Source: Rickettsiales bacterium
GTDB lineage: Bacteria > Pseudomonadota > Alphaproteobacteria > Rickettsiales > UBA8987
DNA: 5,640 bases
Reading direction: 5' to 3'
NCBI GenBank assembly: GCA_020631295.1
Contig: JAHDHN010000078.1
Span: 1 to 5,640 of the forward strand
Notes under the pieces: model-generated
Told to the model about the DNA's origin: nothing
What the model saw: only the letters and a program-made list of their open reading frames with translations
Databases searched by the model: none
Shown here: positions 5,585-5,640 of the stretch, in pieces
How the letters are laid out: every line of letters starts with the position of its first letter
Numbering within the stretch: the first letter of the stretch is position 1
Translations under genes and position numbers: made by a program

Positions 5585-5640
5585 ATGGAAGCTATAGCAT
5601 TAAACGCCACCATTCGTGACAATAGCGGCAAGGAAGCAGC
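5585..5640 (+). CDS. rplY: 50S ribosomal protein L25/Ctc, N-terminal fragment
   Basis: Only the first 18 codons are present before the window edge (MEAIALNATIRDNSGKEA). The I-x-L-x-A-x-x-R-x-x-x-G-K pattern is that of the N-terminus of L25/Ctc, which binds 5S rRNA in the large ribosomal subunit. AAGGAG (5572-5577) lies 7 nt before ATG 5585. Its place right after prs supports the call, since prs-rplY adjacency is common in alphaproteobacteria. The fragment cannot show whether this is the short or long (Ctc) form. Confidence 0.8.
   Translation, partial: MEAIALNATIRDNSGKEA

Overview
The window carries the start of a division and cell wall (dcw) gene cluster, mraZ-rsmH-ftsL-ftsI, then a small toxin-antitoxin pair, then prs and the first codons of a ribosomal protein L25 gene. 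All genes read on the + strand. The organism is a Gram-negative proteobacterium, most likely an alphaproteobacterium. The grounds are the mraZ-rsmH-ftsL-ftsI order, the protein flavour (FtsL with its AEWAYL block, the FtsI N-terminus) and the prs-rplY pair. This assignment comes from family knowledge and was not tested by a search.

Layout. 1-102: a sigma70-like promoter (TTGACG, 17 nt, TATATT) lies inside a helically phased array of TCCCA/TCCA boxes, the complement of the TGGGN repeat recognised by MraZ. 49-294: a long apparent leader of about 245 nt with several inverted repeats, including a perfect 13-bp one. 295-2064: mraZ (GTG start), rsmH (1-nt gap) and ftsL (ATGA overlap) are tightly packed. 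2065-2123: a short gap with a possible 16-codon minigene. 2124-3812: ftsI, with all three transpeptidase motifs. 3813-3905: the control region of the toxin-antitoxin pair. 3906-4506: parD-like antitoxin and parE-like toxin genes, overlapping by 8 nt and more AT-rich than their neighbours. 4507-4593: intergenic, ending in a 12-bp palindrome over the prs ribosome binding site. 4594-5535: prs. 5585-5640: start of the L25 gene, cut by the window edge.

How the genes fit together. MraZ should repress its own operon by binding the phased boxes over the promoter. RsmH methylates 16S rRNA. FtsL and FtsI are membrane division proteins, FtsI being the septal peptidoglycan transpeptidase. The usual next genes (murE, murF, mraY and so on) are absent after ftsI. 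The toxin-antitoxin pair sits there instead, followed by the unrelated prs-rplY pair, so this looks like a breakpoint of the dcw cluster. No wholly new system is evident. The least ordinary parts are the promoter/array/leader region, the minigene and the parDE insertion.
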